This document shows, one piece after another, positions 1 to 5,996 of a stretch of 9,506 nt of DNA (the stretch's first letter is position 1; every line of letters starts with the position of its first letter). The translations under genes were made by a program, and so were the position numbers. The DNA comes from Clostridia bacterium. GTDB taxonomy: Bacteria; Bacillota; Clostridia; Oscillospirales; CAG-272. Location: contig CAAGJL010000078.1 of the NCBI GenBank assembly GCA_900770145.1, forward strand, positions 1 to 9,506, written 5' to 3'. The notes beneath the pieces are model-generated. The model worked only from the letters and a program-made list of their open reading frames with translations, was not told the DNA's origin and ran no database searches.

Positions 1-30
1 CCCTACGATATGTTCGCTCTATCTCCGTAG

Positions 31-51
31 GGGGGCATTCCATATGCCCCC
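31..51. repeat. GC-rich inverted repeat
   Basis: GGGGGCAT (31-38) pairs perfectly with ATGCCCCC (44-51) around a 5-base loop. No T tract follows on either side, so it is an inverted repeat rather than a clear terminator. Confidence 0.6.
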
Positions 52-99
52 GCTGTATGGAAGTTTATCTCAACAACGCGGTGATAGCAAGCCCCCTTT

Positions 100-128
100 C
101 CGACGTTGACGCAAAGCGTCAACGTCGG
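100..128. repeat. 13-bp perfect hairpin with AAA loop
   Basis: CCGACGTTGACGC (100-112) and GCGTCAACGTCGG (116-128) are exact reverse complements separated by AAA. Stem extension by T99-A129 and two T-G wobbles is possible. It is the strongest palindrome in the left intergenic region. Its role is unknown: transcript end of an upstream gene, protein site or small palindromic repeat. Confidence 0.7.
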
Positions 129-226
129 AGGTGCCTTTTGGTTTGTGCGAACATTGCGGGTGACATCCTACCGCAGGTGGCGGCGGTTGTCGCTTTGCGG
201 CGACGCAGATCCGCCCGCTCCCTTAT

Positions 227-259
227 GCAAAAAGTTTTGAAAAACCCTTGCAAAAAGGG
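227..259. repeat. Dispersed repeat copy (19-mer core plus hairpin)
   Basis: The 19 bases at 227-245 match 16 of 19 bases of the segment at 3298-3316 (core TTTGAAAAAC). A short hairpin follows, CCCTT (245-249) with AAGGG (255-259). Read on the minus strand the hairpin is followed by TTTTT, so it could end a minus-strand transcript. The -35 box of the SRP RNA promoter (248-253) lies inside the hairpin. Confidence 0.5.
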
Positions 260-276
260 CGCTGTTCTGTTATAAT
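248..276 (+). promoter_or_regulatory. Sigma-A promoter of the SRP RNA
   Basis: A -35 box TTGCAA (248-253) and a perfect -10 box TATAAT (271-276) are separated by exactly 17 bases. Transcription is expected to start near 283, about 15 bases before the predicted mature SRP RNA. In Bacillus the SRP RNA is cut from a longer precursor, so a short 5' trailer fits. The promoter may also feed dnaX by read-through, since no other clear promoter is visible before dnaX. Confidence 0.85.
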
Positions 277-296
277 AAGATAGCAAGTTGTGAAAT

Positions 297-570
297 AAGG
301 CCATACCAGCCGGGGAAGTAGCGGAGCCCTGCACCCGAAATCCGCTCCAGCGGGGGTCGATTCCTCTTTTGAGGGCCGAATCGATGCGGCAGGCACTCGC
401 GTTTTGTGTTGACGAGTGGGTCTCACGCAATCAGACGCCGTGAACCATGTCAGGTGGGGAACCAAGCAGCATTAAGCGGCTTCCCTGATGTGCCGTGAGG
501 TCGCCTGCTCTGAGCAGAGCGCCCGGATACCGCGCAAAGACGACGCTCGATCCTGAGGTGTATGGTCTTA
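297..570 (+). ncRNA. ffs: Signal recognition particle RNA, large Gram-positive type
   Basis: This is the RNA core of the signal recognition particle, which with Ffh delivers nascent membrane and secreted proteins to the translocon. The helix 8 core is at 449-470: GTCAGG, then UGG/CCA closing a GGAA tetraloop, then AGCAGC, the Ffh-binding signature. Upstream, the segment around 316-352 (GTAGCGG...CCCGAAATCCGC) matches the Alu domain of the Bacillus scRNA as I remember it. The ends pair: AGGCCATAC (298-306) with GTATGGTCT (560-568), a 9-bp closing helix with one G-U pair. The total length of about 272 nt fits the large form rather than the 4.5S form. TTATTTT follows the closing helix and probably helps termination. 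Ends are good to within a few bases. Its place directly before dnaX is the Bacillus arrangement. Confidence 0.93.
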
Positions 571-591
571 TTTTGCAACTTGTTTTGTATC

Positions 592-611
592 GTCTGCCGG
601 CAACGGCGGAC
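592..611 (+). other. GCAA-tetraloop hairpin in the dnaX leader
   Basis: GTCTGCCG (592-599) and CGGCGGAC (604-611) form an 8-bp stem with one G-T wobble around the stable tetraloop GCAA. It lies between the SRP RNA end and the dnaX ribosome binding site. No T tract follows, so it is more likely an RNA processing or stability element than a terminator. Confidence 0.45.
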
Positions 612-647
612 AGCCCGACAGGAGATATCAGACAGGAGGACGCGAAT

Positions 648-2267
648 ATGCACCAGGCGTTGTATCGCAAATGGCGACCGAAAACCTTTGAGGACGTGTG
701 CGGGCAGGAGCATATCACGTCCGTTTTGCGCTACGAGGTAGAGAAGAACGCCGTCAGCCACGCGTATCTGTTCTGCGGCTCACGCGGGACGGGCAAAACC
801 ACCTGCGCCAAAATTCTTGCCAAAGCCGTCAACTGTCTTTCCCCCGTGAACGGCAGCCCCTGCGGCAAATGCGCGGCGTGCGAGGCGATTGACAACGGCA
901 CCGCCACCGACGTGCTGGAAATGGACGCCGCCTCCAACAACGGCGTGGAAGCCATTCGCGACATCCGGGACGAAGTGGTTTACTCTCCCTCCGCCCTGAA
1001 ATACCGCGTCTATATCGTGGACGAGGTGCATATGCTGTCGTCAAGCGCGTTCAACGCGCTGCTCAAAACCCTGGAGGAGCCGCCGGCGCACGTGCTGTTT
1101 ATCCTTGCCACGACCGAACTGCAAAAACTGCCCGCCACCATTATCTCGCGCTGTCAGCGGTTTGACTTCCGTCGGATTGCGGCGCCGGTGCTGGCGGCGC
1201 GGGTTTCCTATATCGCCAAAGAGGAGGGGCTGAATCTCACCCCCGAGGCGGCAAACCGTATCGCCCGCATCGCGGCGGGCGGCATGCGGGACGCAATCAG
1301 TTTATTGGAACTCTGCGCAGGCTCTCCCGGCGCCATTACCCCCGATACGGTCAACGAAATGACGGGTTCCACCGGGCGCGACAGCGTGGTGGGGCTGACG
1401 AACGCCGTCGCCGTGGCGGACTATGACGCCATTCTTTCCGTCGTGGCGGAGGCGGTGAATTCCTCCCGCGACCTGACGGTTTTCTGGCAGGATTTCATGT
1501 CGCTTTACCGCGACCTGCTGGTGATCAAAACCACCGACGCGGCGGACAGATATCTGGATCTCACCGACGCGGAAGCGGCGGAACTGCACGCGCTGGCGGG
1601 CAAATTCGGCAAAGGGCGGCTGCTTTTTCACTGCAAATTGTTGGAGGACGCGTATTTCGCCATGCAAAAGGCGGGCGCGGTGAAGCGGATGATTGCGGAG
1701 CTGACCCTGTTGCGGATGTGCGACCCCACGCTGGACACGGGGGCGGAAGCCCTGCTTGCCCGCGTGGAAAAACTGGAGGACGCGCTCTCCGGCGGGGCGC
1801 AAATTCCGCCGAAACCGGCAAGCGCGCCGGAAGGCGAGCCCCCGAAAGAGCCGGAAAAACCGAAAACACCCGCAAACGGTGCGCAAAAAGCCGCCGAGGC
1901 GCCGCAGGCGGCGCCGACAAACGCCCCTGCGCCCGGCAGCGCCGGGCGGACGTTGCGGCGGGTGCGCGGGTTTGCCGACTGCGTAGAGCGGGTGCGGCGT
2001 GAAAATTCGATGCTGGCGTCCTTTTTGGAGGAAGCGAAAGCGTTTCTGGACGAGACGGGCAAGCCCGTGATTCAGTTGCAGAACGAATTTGCCCTGTCGC
2101 TGACCGACACCGCGCGGGAGCGGGCGTTGCTTGCCGGGGCACTCTCGGCGGAACTGCAAAAAAGTTTTTCGCCGGGCGATCTGATTTTAGAGGCGCCGGG
2201 GGAAACAGAGACGCGGGACACGGTGATTGACGATCTGCTTTCCGCGGCGGAAGAAAACGGAAACTGA
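648..2267 (+). CDS. dnaX: DNA polymerase III subunit gamma/tau
   Basis: DnaX is the ATPase of the clamp loader, which opens the sliding clamp onto primed DNA and ties the polymerases together at the replication fork. The 539-residue product starts MHQALYRKWRPKTFEDV, the usual DnaX N terminus. Walker A GSRGTGKTT is at residues 44-52, the zinc cysteines are Cys63, 72, 75 and 78, Walker B with VDEVH is at 124-128, and the sensor/arginine-finger stretch ATTELQKLPATIISRCQ is at about 154-170. A Pro/Ala/Lys-rich linker (about 390-440) leads to a C-terminal tau-like domain. The start is fixed by AGGAGGA (634-640) seven bases before ATG; an in-frame longer reading from 495 would overlap the SRP RNA. 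I found no heptamer of the XXXYYYZ form in the right frame, so there is no sign of a frameshifted gamma form. Confidence 0.97.
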   Translation: MHQALYRKWRPKTFEDVCGQEHITSVLRYEVEKNAVSHAYLFCGSRGTGKTTCAKILAKAVNCLSPVNGSPCGKCAACEAIDNGTATDVLEMDAASNNGVEAIRDIRDEVVYSPSALKYRVYIVDEVHMLSSSAFNALLKTLEEPPAHVLFILATTELQKLPATIISRCQRFDFRRIAAPVLAARVSYIAKEEGLNLTPEAANRIARIAAGGMRDAISLLELCAGSPGAITPDTVNEMTGSTGRDSVVGLTNAVAVADYDAILSVVAEAVNSSRDLTVFWQDFMSLYRDLLVIKTTDAADRYLDLTDAEAAELHALAGKFGKGRLLFHCKLLEDAYFAMQKAGAVKRMIAELTLLRMCDPTLDTGAEALLARVEKLEDALSGGAQIPPKPASAPEGEPPKEPEKPKTPANGAQKAAEAPQAAPTNAPAPGSAGRTLRRVRGFADCVERVRRENSMLASFLEEAKAFLDETGKPVIQLQNEFALSLTDTARERALLAGALSAELQKSFSPGDLILEAPGETETRDTVIDDLLSAAEENGN

Positions 2268-2308
2268 ACCGCAAAGCGGTGGATATACAGACAAAGGAGT
2301 AACGAAAA

Positions 2309-2662
2309 ATGCGTGCAAATTACCCGAAAGGAATGGGCGGCGCCCAAAACATGAACGCCATGTTGCAGCAGGCGCAGAAGATGCAGGAGGACATGGCGGC
2401 GCTTCAGGAAGAACTGGACGCGCGAGAATACGACGTTTCCGCCGGCGGCGGGGTCGTGAATGTGAAAATCAACGGCAAAAAGCAGATTCTGTCGATGGAT
2501 CTGGCGCCGGAGATTGTGGATCCGGACGACATCGAAACGCTTTCCGACATTCTGGTGGCGGCAGTGAACGAGGCGATCAAGCGGGTGGAGGACACCAACG
2601 CCGCCGAGATGCAGAAGGTGACGGGCGCCCTCGGAATGCCCGGCATGCCGGGGCTGTTCTGA
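2309..2662 (+). CDS. ybaB: YbaB/EbfC family nucleoid-associated protein
   Basis: This 117-residue protein belongs to the YbaB/EbfC family, small dimeric DNA-binding proteins found next to recR in most bacteria and thought to act in nucleoid structure or repair. The sequence shows the typical plan: a Met/Gln-rich N-terminal helix (NMNAMLQQAQKMQEDMAALQEEL, about residues 14-36), a central strand region with GGGVVNVKINGKKQILSMDL, and a C-terminal helix (DILVAAVNEAIKRVEDTNAAEMQKV) with a Gly/Met/Pro tail. AAGGAG lies about nine bases before the ATG. The gene follows dnaX after 41 bases, which hold the small palindrome ACCGCAAAGCGGT, and its stop overlaps the recR start (TGATG), pointing to translational coupling. 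The exact role in this organism is not shown by the sequence. Confidence 0.94.
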   Translation: MRANYPKGMGGAQNMNAMLQQAQKMQEDMAALQEELDAREYDVSAGGGVVNVKINGKKQILSMDLAPEIVDPDDIETLSDILVAAVNEAIKRVEDTNAAEMQKVTGALGMPGMPGLF

Positions 2663-3258
2663 TGTCCGGCATTGAATCGCTTGACGTACTGACCGAGCAG
2701 TTTGCAAGGCTGCCCGGTATCGGCAGAAAAACGGCGGCGCGGCTGGCTTACGCCATGCTTTCGTACAGCGAGGAAGAGATTGCGGCGTTTGTGCGCGCCG
2801 TGACCGACGCAAAGGCGAAAATTCACCGCTGCCCCGTCTGTCAGAATCTGACCGACCGGGAAATCTGCCCGATCTGCTCCGCGCCGGACAGAGACCGCTC
2901 GGTGTTGTGCGTGGTGGAGGACCCGCGGGATGTGGAAGCGTTTGAAAAAGTGCGCACGTTCCGGGGTGTTTATCACGTGTTGCACGGTCTGATTTCCCCG
3001 ATGAAAGGCGTCACGCCCGACGCGCTGACCTTGCGGGAACTGTTGGAACGCCTGCGGGACGGCACGGTGAAAGAAGTCATCGTGGCGACCGACGCCACCA
3101 CGGAGGGGGAAGCGACCGCGATGTATATCGCCCGCCTGACCCAGCCCCTCGGCGTGAAAGTTACGCGCCTTGCCCACGGAATCCCTTTCGGCGGGGAACT
3201 CATCTACGCCGACGAAATTACCCTGTCCCGCGCCCTGGAAGGCCGCCGGACGTTGTAG
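2662..3258 (+). CDS. recR: Recombination mediator protein RecR
   Basis: RecR works with RecO (and RecF) to load RecA on SSB-coated single-stranded DNA at gaps. The product has 198 residues, the usual family length. It shows, in order, the helix-hairpin-helix LPGIGRKTAARLAY (about 17-30), a four-cysteine zinc finger CPVC...CPIC (Cys56, 59, 68, 71), and a Toprim domain with VVEDPRDVEAFE and ATDATTEGEATAMYIAR (about 84-160), followed by the C-terminal GGELIYADEITLSRAL. The ATG overlaps the ybaB stop by one base; no separate ribosome binding site is needed if the two are coupled. A longer in-frame reading from 2227 would run through ybaB in another frame and has no family support. Confidence 0.96.
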   Translation: MSGIESLDVLTEQFARLPGIGRKTAARLAYAMLSYSEEEIAAFVRAVTDAKAKIHRCPVCQNLTDREICPICSAPDRDRSVLCVVEDPRDVEAFEKVRTFRGVYHVLHGLISPMKGVTPDALTLRELLERLRDGTVKEVIVATDATTEGEATAMYIARLTQPLGVKVTRLAHGIPFGGELIYADEITLSRALEGRRTL

Positions 3259-3316
3259 CAGGGGAAGCCTTTTGCAAAAGGCTCCCCCTGCACCCCCGCG
3301 AAAACCTTTGAAAAAC
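3258..3316. repeat. Dispersed palindromic repeat, copy A
   Basis: The last base of the recR stop codon begins a 34-base palindrome: GCAGGGG and AGCCTTTTG (3258-3274) pair with CAAAAGGCT and CCCCTGC (3275-3291), with one A-C mismatch. A tail follows that ends in the 19-mer core GCGAAAACCTTTGAAAAAC (3298-3316), also seen at 227-245. No T tract follows, so it is not a standard terminator, although the hairpin could stabilise the 3' end of the recR message. Copy B, 70 bases further on, is the same layout in reverse. Confidence 0.7.
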
Positions 3317-3362
3317 GGTTTGGCGCACGCCGGGATACGCACCTGATTTCCCGACAGCGGTT

Positions 3363-3418
3363 GCCGGAAAGTTTTTGAAGGATTCCAAAGGAAACTTTTT
3401 TCAAAAAGTTTCCTTTGG
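3363..3418. repeat. Dispersed palindromic repeat, copy B (inverted)
   Basis: The segment starts GCCGGAAAGTTTTTGA (3363-3378) and runs into a perfect 16-bp hairpin: CCAAAGGAAACTTTTT (3385-3400) with AAAAAGTTTCCTTTGG (3403-3418). Read as the reverse complement, hairpin then tail, it has the same plan as copy A, so A and B face each other across about 50 bases. Confidence 0.72.
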
Positions 3419-3426
3419 GGCGCGCC

Positions 3427-3458
3427 GCCGGAACGTTTTTGAAAAAGTTCAGAGGAGG
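3427..3458. repeat. Partial repeat copy carrying the next gene's ribosome binding site
   Basis: GCCGGAACGTTTTTGA (3427-3442) differs from the start of copy B by one base in 16. The following AAAAGTTCAGAGGAGG (3443-3458) aligns with the matching part of copy D (about 5887-5903). The copy ends in AGAGGAGG, which sits six bases before the ATG at 3465 and is the ribosome binding site of the GH127 gene. The palindromic half is missing. Confidence 0.55.
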
Positions 3459-3464
3459 ACAAAT

Positions 3465-5996
3465 ATGCTGTCAACCACGATTGAAACCATCCTTGCGGGC
3501 AACAAAACGCTTGCCCCGAGGGGGAAAACCGACAAATATTTTCTGCTTGCCCCCGGCAGTTTCGGCTACCGCGGATATTTGGATGACGCCATCCGGTATA
3601 TCGAGCAAAAGCAACTGTTGGACGCGTCCCTTTTCGCCAAATTCGTGCGCGTGTTCACCGAGGAGCCGAAACTCGACACCCGCGACCTTGGCTGGCGGGG
3701 CGAGTACTGGGGAAAAATGATGCGCGGCGGGTGCATTACCTATGCCTACACGCAGGACCCGGAACTTTACCGCGTGCTTTCCGACACCGCAAAGGATATG
3801 ATTGCCGCGGCGGAGGAGGACGGGCGCATTTCCTCCTACACCCGCGAGACCGAGTTTGACGGCTGGGATATGTGGGCGCGCAAATACGTGATGCTGGGGT
3901 TGCTTTATTTCGTGGAAATCTGCCACGAGGAGGAGCTTGCCGCCAAGGCGCTGTACACCGCCAGGCGCGAAGCGGACACGATTCTTGCCTCGGTGGGCGA
4001 GGGCAAAAAAGAAATCACCAAAACCGCGCGGATGTGGGCGGGGGTGGCTTCTTCTTCCGTACTGGAACCGATGATGCGCATTTATCACCTCACCGGCGAG
4101 AAAAAGTATCTGGATTTTGCCTCTTATATCGTCAGAAGCGGCGGCAGCAGCGTGCAGAATATTTTCGAGGACGCCTATCGGGACGAACTGCCCCTTTGCC
4201 GCTACAAAGTGCTGAAAGCCTATGAAATCATCTCCTGCTTTGAGGGGCTGTTGGAATATTACCGCGCGACGGGGATTGAAAAATGGCGGATTGCCGCTGT
4301 CAATCTCGGCAGGCGTATCCGGGAGGAGGAGCTGTCCGTAATCGGCTCCGCCGGGTGCTGGCATGAACTGTTTGACCACACCGTGACCCGCCAGCTTGCC
4401 ACCCGCTATGCCGACGTAATGCAGGAAACCTGCGTGACCGTCACCTATCTGAAATTCTCGCTTCAACTCCTGTGCCTGACCGGGGACGCGGCGATTGCCG
4501 ACACGATGGAACGCGCAATCTACAACGCCCTGCTCGGCGCGGTGAACAAAGAGGACGATCAGAAAAACGGGGGTCTGCCGTTTGACAGTTACTCCCCGCT
4601 GCTGATGAACGCCCGCGGGCGATTCGTGGGCGGCAAAGTAACACTTTCCGACGGCAGTTTTTACGGCTGTTGCGCCTGCATCGGCTCCGCCGGAACGGGT
4701 CTGATTCCCGCCGCTTCCGCCCTGCTCTCGCCGGACGGGGTGGTGATGAACCTGTATCTGCCCGGCACGGTCGCCACCCAAACGCCGGACGGCGCGCCGC
4801 TGGAACTGGAAATCCATACGGAATACCCGAAGGACGGCGCCGTAAGCCTGACGGTTGCCACCAACGAGGAAAAGCCGTTTACCATCGCCCTGCGCATTCC
4901 TGCGTGGAGCCGCCGCACCGTGCTTGCCGTAAACGGCGAACTGCAAAGCGCCGAGCCCGGCACATACCGGGAACTGCGCCGCGTGTGGCACAGCGGGGAC
5001 CGGATTGACCTGTATCTCGATATGCGCACCGAAATTCTCACCCCGCCGGAGGAGCCGCTGCCGGACGAAAACTCCCGCTATCACGTGGCACTGCGCCGCG
5101 GGCCCCTGATTCTCGCGCGCGACTCGCGCCTGCCGGGGGATATCCGCACGCCGGTGCACTTCAAAGAAACCGAAAAGGGATACGCCGATGTGCGCCTTGC
5201 CGACGCGCCGGATTTCCCGGTCAACTTCTCGTTTGCGGCAAAGCAGACCGACGGCACGGAACTGCCGCTGGTGGATTATGCTTCCGCCGGGCGCACGTTT
5301 GACGCAAACTCGCTGGTGTGCGCCTGGATGCCGACGAAGAATTATTACGCGTTTGACCTGTCAAAACCCTTCCGGCTGACGGCTTGCTGCCGCTATAAAA
5401 ACGAAAAAGTCGGCACGGAGACCCGCGCGCCGCTGGCGTTGCGCGAGGGATTCCTGTGCTGTGTCGGAAAGCCGATCGGAGAGCCGGTATTTACCGCCGT
5501 GCCGCAAAAGGACGGCAGCGTGCTGATCGAAACGGGCGGGCGGTTCCTCTCGGTCAATGAGGAGGGGAACGTGGTGCTTTCCGATAAGGGAGACCGCTTT
5601 ACCGTCGGTTTCGAGGGGCTGGACCGGATTCACATCCGCACGGCGGACGGCAGATATTTCACCGTAAAAGTCAACTCTCACGGGGAACTGCCGGTTTACG
5701 CCAAACCCGGAACGACCCCCCGCCCGCAAAACCTCTTTGAGGTTTCCGCCCCCGACGAAAAAACATTCTGCCCCGCCTTGCGGATACCGCCTCCGGCGGC
5801 ACCTTGCGGTGCGGCGAACAGGCTGTCGCACTGTTTTAGGTGCGCTTGCCGGGACACCCCGGCGGCACTCGCCGAAACGTTTTTGCGGGAGTTTAAGAGG
5901 GGGCTTTTTTCAAAAAGCCCCCTCTTCGCGTTGCCGGCAGGTTGCAAAAACTCCCCCCGACGGCAAATCCGTCGGGGGGAGTTTCTTGCTTTTTAG
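3465..5996 (+). CDS. GH127 (DUF1680) family glycoside hydrolase with C-terminal beta-trefoil-like domain; read-through C terminus
   Basis: GH127 enzymes include beta-L-arabinofuranosidases, which release L-arabinose from plant glycans or hydroxyproline-linked sugars. The open frame gives 843 residues without a signal peptide, so it is probably cytoplasmic. Residues 1-415 look like the helical barrel. Candidate catalytic and zinc residues are Glu301 (HELF), Glu321 and Cys323 (QETC), and Cys402, 403 and 405 (GCCAC); the spacing from Cys323 to Cys402 is close to that of the nucleophile cysteine in the Bifidobacterium enzyme HypBA1. Beta-sandwich sequence follows to about 640, then a fascin/trefoil-like module (about 655-763). 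From residue 767 on the sequence loses all family character and is encoded by hairpins, a repeat copy and a terminator, so the natural end is probably near 5763-5840. The start has AGAGGAGG six bases upstream. The substrate cannot be told from sequence, and no sugar transporter lies beside it. Confidence 0.82.
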   Translation: MLSTTIETILAGNKTLAPRGKTDKYFLLAPGSFGYRGYLDDAIRYIEQKQLLDASLFAKFVRVFTEEPKLDTRDLGWRGEYWGKMMRGGCITYAYTQDPELYRVLSDTAKDMIAAAEEDGRISSYTRETEFDGWDMWARKYVMLGLLYFVEICHEEELAAKALYTARREADTILASVGEGKKEITKTARMWAGVASSSVLEPMMRIYHLTGEKKYLDFASYIVRSGGSSVQNIFEDAYRDELPLCRYKVLKAYEIISCFEGLLEYYRATGIEKWRIAAVNLGRRIREEELSVIGSAGCWHELFDHTVTRQLATRYADVMQETCVTVTYLKFSLQLLCLTGDAAIADTMERAIYNALLGAVNKEDDQKNGGLPFDSYSPLLMNARGRFVGGKVTLSDGSFYGCCACIGSAGTGLIPAASALLSPDGVVMNLYLPGTVATQTPDGAPLELEIHTEYPKDGAVSLTVATNEEKPFTIALRIPAWSRRTVLAVNGELQSAEPGTYRELRRVWHSGDRIDLYLDMRTEILTPPEEPLPDENSRYHVALRRGPLILARDSRLPGDIRTPVHFKETEKGYADVRLADAPDFPVNFSFAAKQTDGTELPLVDYASAGRTFDANSLVCAWMPTKNYYAFDLSKPFRLTACCRYKNEKVGTETRAPLALREGFLCCVGKPIGEPVFTAVPQKDGSVLIETGGRFLSVNEEGNVVLSDKGDRFTVGFEGLDRIHIRTADGRYFTVKVNSHGELPVYAKPGTTPRPQNLFEVSAPDEKTFCPALRIPPPAAPCGAANRLSHCFRCACRDTPAALAETFLREFKRGLFSKSPLFALPAGCKNSPRRQIRRGEFLAF
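5799..5863. repeat. Two short hairpins in the degenerate 3' part of the GH127 frame
   Basis: GCACC/GGTGC (5799-5812, TTGC loop) and GCCGGG/CCCGGC (5848-5863, ACAC loop) lie in the part of the reading frame that no longer resembles the enzyme family. They support reading this stretch as intergenic DNA that happens to be open. Confidence 0.5.
5871..5926. repeat. Dispersed palindromic repeat, copy D
   Basis: GCCGAAACGTTTTTGC (5871-5886) matches the start of copies B and 3427-3458 at 14 of 16 bases or better, and leads into a perfect 15-bp hairpin: AAGAGGGGGCTTTTT (5895-5909) with AAAAAGCCCCCTCTT (5912-5926). It is in the same orientation as copy B. It lies within the open frame of the GH127 gene and encodes part of its odd C-terminal tail. 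No T tract follows the hairpin. Confidence 0.72.
5948..5994. terminator. Bidirectional intrinsic terminator between convergent genes
   Basis: AAACTCCCCCCGACGG (5948-5963) pairs perfectly over 16 bp with CCGTCGGGGGGAGTTT (5969-5984) around a CAAAT loop. On the + strand CTTGCTTTTT follows; on the minus strand the stem runs straight into TTTTTGC. It therefore fits as the terminator for the GH127 message on one strand and the small membrane protein message on the other. It lies inside the open frame of the GH127 gene, which argues that the functional stop was upstream. Confidence 0.88.

Larger units (their letters stand above)
1..247. other. Hairpin-rich non-coding region before the SRP RNA
   Basis: I see no convincing gene here. 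The stretch holds several inverted repeats: CCCTACG (1-7) with CGTAGGG (26-32), an 8-bp GC-rich hairpin at 31-51, a 13-bp perfect hairpin at 100-128, and GTCGC/GCGAC around a TTTGCG loop at about 187-202. None is followed by a clean T tract on the + strand. A 72-codon frame at 57-275 has no ribosome binding site and an arginine-rich, low-quality translation, so I do not call it. The last 20 bases (227-245) belong to a dispersed repeat described separately. The region could hold the terminator and trailer of a gene outside the window. Confidence 0.5.

Noticed and set aside
57..275. 72-codon open frame before the SRP RNA
   Set aside because: It has no ribosome binding site, crosses the 13-bp hairpin and the SRP promoter, and its arginine-rich translation looks like a random GC-rich frame.
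495..647. 51-codon N-terminal extension of DnaX
   Set aside because: It lies in the SRP RNA and leader; the start at 648 has a strong AGGAGGA and gives the conserved DnaX N terminus.
1870..1900. A-run GCAAAAAG in dnaX as a programmed frameshift site
   Set aside because: The zero-frame codons are GCG CAA AAA GCC, so no X XXY YYZ heptamer is present, and no stop lies just beyond in the -1 frame as needed for a short gamma form.
1302..2159. Long minus-strand open frame inside dnaX
   Set aside because: It is a shadow of the GC-rich dnaX coding frame: Arg/His/Gly-rich, no ribosome binding site, no family resemblance.
2227..2661. N-terminal extension of RecR
   Set aside because: It overlaps dnaX and all of ybaB in another frame; the start at 2662 gives the usual 198 residues.
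3471..5159. 562-codon minus-strand open frame inside the GH127 gene
   Set aside because: The opposite strand holds a recognisable enzyme; this frame has low-complexity composition and no start signals.
5895..5926. Repeat copy D as an ordinary intrinsic terminator
   Set aside because: The stem is perfect but is followed by CGCG rather than T; the real terminator with T tracts on both sides is at 5948-5994.
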